A stretch of DNA of 64,000 bases from Bacteroidota bacterium (GTDB taxonomy: Bacteria; Bacteroidota; Ignavibacteria; Palsa-1295), in assembly GCA_030706745.1 (NCBI GenBank), contig JAUZNX010000017.1, positions 1-64,000 of the forward strand, given 5' to 3'. Positions 62,420-64,000 of this stretch are shown here, piece after piece. Each line of letters starts with the position of its first letter. Position 1 is the stretch's first letter. Made by a program: the position numbers and the translations under genes. The notes under the pieces are model-generated. The model made no database searches. It saw only the letters and a program-made list of their open reading frames with translations, and was not told the DNA's origin.

Positions 62420-63684
62420 CTAACGCAGCAACATCACCGGCAGCTTTTCGACTTGCCCGTTCATGCGGATGAGACACTCGTACATCCAATCGGACAAGCC
62501 GGCGGGATTCCACATGAAGGTATGCTCCGCTGCTGTTAACTCGCCCGATAATATCCGCGCGACCTCCACGCCGAGCAGATTCACGATCGAGATATCCGCA
62601 TAGCCGCTCGCCACTGGCGTGAAGGAGATGGTTGTGGATGTGGTGAAGGGATTGGGGAAGGCGTGAAAGGCGAACTTAGTAACCGATGACTGCGGCACAG
62701 CGCTTTGGGGGATTACTTGCGAAAGGGGCCGAGTCCACAGCAGGCGACCGGTCGAAACAACAAAGTCATTTCCGACCAGCGCAAGGGCAATGATCGAAGT
62801 GTCCGGTAAGCCAATGCCGATATCTTCCCAACTTGCACCACTGTCAGAAGACATAAAAACACCGCCGCCGCTATCTGAACAGGCGATGATTCTGCTGCCT
62901 ATCACGCTCAGAATCGTTACGTCAGAATACCTCAAGCCGCTATCGACTGCAGACCAGCTCGCTCCACTATCAAGCGATCGGAGTACTCCTGCACCATAAC
63001 TTCCGGCGAATAACGTGGTTCCCATCGTGGCAAGAGCCTGGACGTACTCGGAACTAAGACCTGCATCAGCCGCAATCCAATTCGCGCCACTATCAGCTGA
63101 ACGAAACACCCCGTGCCCATCCCTCGAACTGGCAAATAAGAGGCTCCCCATAGTAGCAAGGGAGCTGATCCAGGGATAGAAACGCAACGTATCATAGCGA
63201 ACAAAATATGGTAGCCATTATTCAACTCTGTCCAACTCACGCCATGGTCCCTTGATCCTACAATACCCAAGGTGCCGCAGCTACCCGCATAGAGATTAGT
63301 ACCATCCTCAAGAAATGCATCAACACACCCATTCCGCGATTCAATCACTGACCAAGTTGCCCCGCTGTCGGTTGAGGAAAAGACGCCATCCTCTGTTCCG
63401 GCGTACAGAACAGCACCGTTAACCACAAGCGTCAAAATAATACTGCTCCGATGACCCCACCTAAGCGCAAGCGGAAACCAAGTGTTGCCTCGGTCTGAGG
63501 AAACGTAGAGGCCGTCGTCAGTCCCCGCAAGGACGTTCAATCCACTAGATGCAAGACTCGAAATATAAAGAACCTCCGGTCCATTCATCTGCACCCACTG
63601 CGCGCGAGAGGAATTAGCGTATCCAAACATCACCGCAAGAAGTGCAGAGTAGATGACGAACATTTTGACCCTGAAAGCAGTCAT
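62420..63684 (-). pseudogene. T9SS cargo: Asp-box propeller protein, array copy 3 (frameshifted)
   Basis: The signal and first blades run from ATG 63684 (MFVIYSALLAVMFGYANSS, VSSDRGNTWFPL, SSTDSGATWSVI, GSRDHGVSWTELNNGYH) in one frame. The rest (YDTLRFYPWISSLATMG, RSADSGANWIAA, MSSDSGASWEDI, T9SS tail FPNPFTTSTTISFTP) is in the frame one base back. The switch lies near 63205-63220, where a run of four T (minus strand) would restore the frame if it were five. Without the shift this is a normal ~421-residue paralogue. It could be a sequencing error, a recent mutation or slippage. Confidence 0.75.
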
Positions 63685-64000
63685 GAGATGAATCCTACAA
63701 TCCTTTCTATTAGGAAGACCAACGAAACAGCAAAAGGTTACACGGATGGGCAAAAGTAATTCGATTAGGAAACGACGGCGATCCTCAGTGCTCTTTTCGT
63801 CGTATATTGATTCCATGATGATGGGCACCAGGCTGGGGGAAAAAGATGAAGGCTGAGATGAAGGATGAAGGCGGAGAGAGCGTTCATTAAATGACAATTC
63901 AAAAGAGAGAAACGACGAATTCCAACAATCGTTGAAATTGGCGCGGAATCGCCACCGTTCATGAAGCACAAACGTTCGCGCACCATGTTGCACTTCCAGA
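63685..64000. other. upstream region of the T9SS array
   Basis: This is 316 bp of gene-free sequence before copy 3. The only visible order is a purine-rich stretch with repeated atgaagg units (about 63845-63876). No coding region or clear promoter could be supported. The next gene, if any, lies beyond the right edge. Confidence 0.4.

Overview
The window looks like a chromosomal segment of a free-living Gram-negative bacterium of the Bacteroidota/Chlorobiota side branch (Ignavibacteria or Candidatus Kapabacteria-like). The evidence is: several secreted proteins ending in type IX secretion (T9SS, Por) C-terminal sorting domains; a PorQ-like T9SS protein; a short archaeal-type prolyl-tRNA synthetase; many signal peptides, lipoproteins and outer-membrane barrels; and moderately GC-rich coding sequence. 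The taxonomic placement is inference from gene content. No rRNA, CRISPR array, transposase or prophage was seen. One tRNA (initiator Met) is present.

Layout. 0-4.5 kb: end of a T9SS cargo gene, a helical-repeat protein, two stem-loop-rich intergenic regions (one a candidate small RNA) and small orphan genes. 4.6-14 kb: proS, a radical SAM enzyme, a cyclase-family protein, a ferritin-like/VIT1 iron or manganese transporter, and a large GH20-like T9SS cargo protein. 14-18 kb: an ECF sigma factor followed by a protein joining an anti-sigma-like N-terminus, one membrane helix, a long linker and a barrel-like C-terminus, then a beta-propeller-like lipoprotein. 18-30 kb: gamma-carbonic anhydrase, bacilliredoxin, rsgA, an FKBP lipoprotein, a Cys-less redoxin, tRNA-fMet, porQ, two GT-C-type membrane proteins, xerD and pgpH. 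30-36 kb: a T9SS cargo protein, a TPR-LuxR regulator, two small orphan genes (one with an 8-G tract that breaks its signal peptide frame) and a second HTH regulator. 36-48 kb: gyrA; a lipoprotein-sorting/LolCDE-like operon whose LolA-like gene carries an in-frame TAA; and a copper module (small HMA protein, copA) with a flavin reductase. 48-59 kb: mpl, a LytR_C protein, rsfS, argS, a CorC/CNNM protein, an OmpA-TPR-WD40-like protein, and an FAD enzyme with a sugar transferase. 59-64 kb: a tandem array of three paralogous T9SS cargo propellers, the last with a frameshift.

How they fit together. Much of the window serves the cell envelope: T9SS cargo and PorQ, lipoprotein trafficking, peptidoglycan recycling (Mpl), peptidoglycan-binding OmpA, polysaccharide initiation and GT-C transferases. 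House-keeping genes (proS, argS, gyrA, rsgA, rsfS, xerD, tRNA-fMet) are interspersed, so this is core chromosome rather than an island. A dispersed 7-bp tandem repeat occurs at six places between genes and in two cases has been captured as the C-terminal tail of the neighbouring protein.

Most interesting signals: (1) the sigma / anti-sigma-barrel / lipoprotein cassette, which could carry a signal from the outer membrane to transcription in one polypeptide; (2) the G8 tract in a small exported protein flanked by two related HTH regulators; (3) the heptamer repeats; (4) the nonsense codon in the LolA-like gene of an otherwise intact operon.
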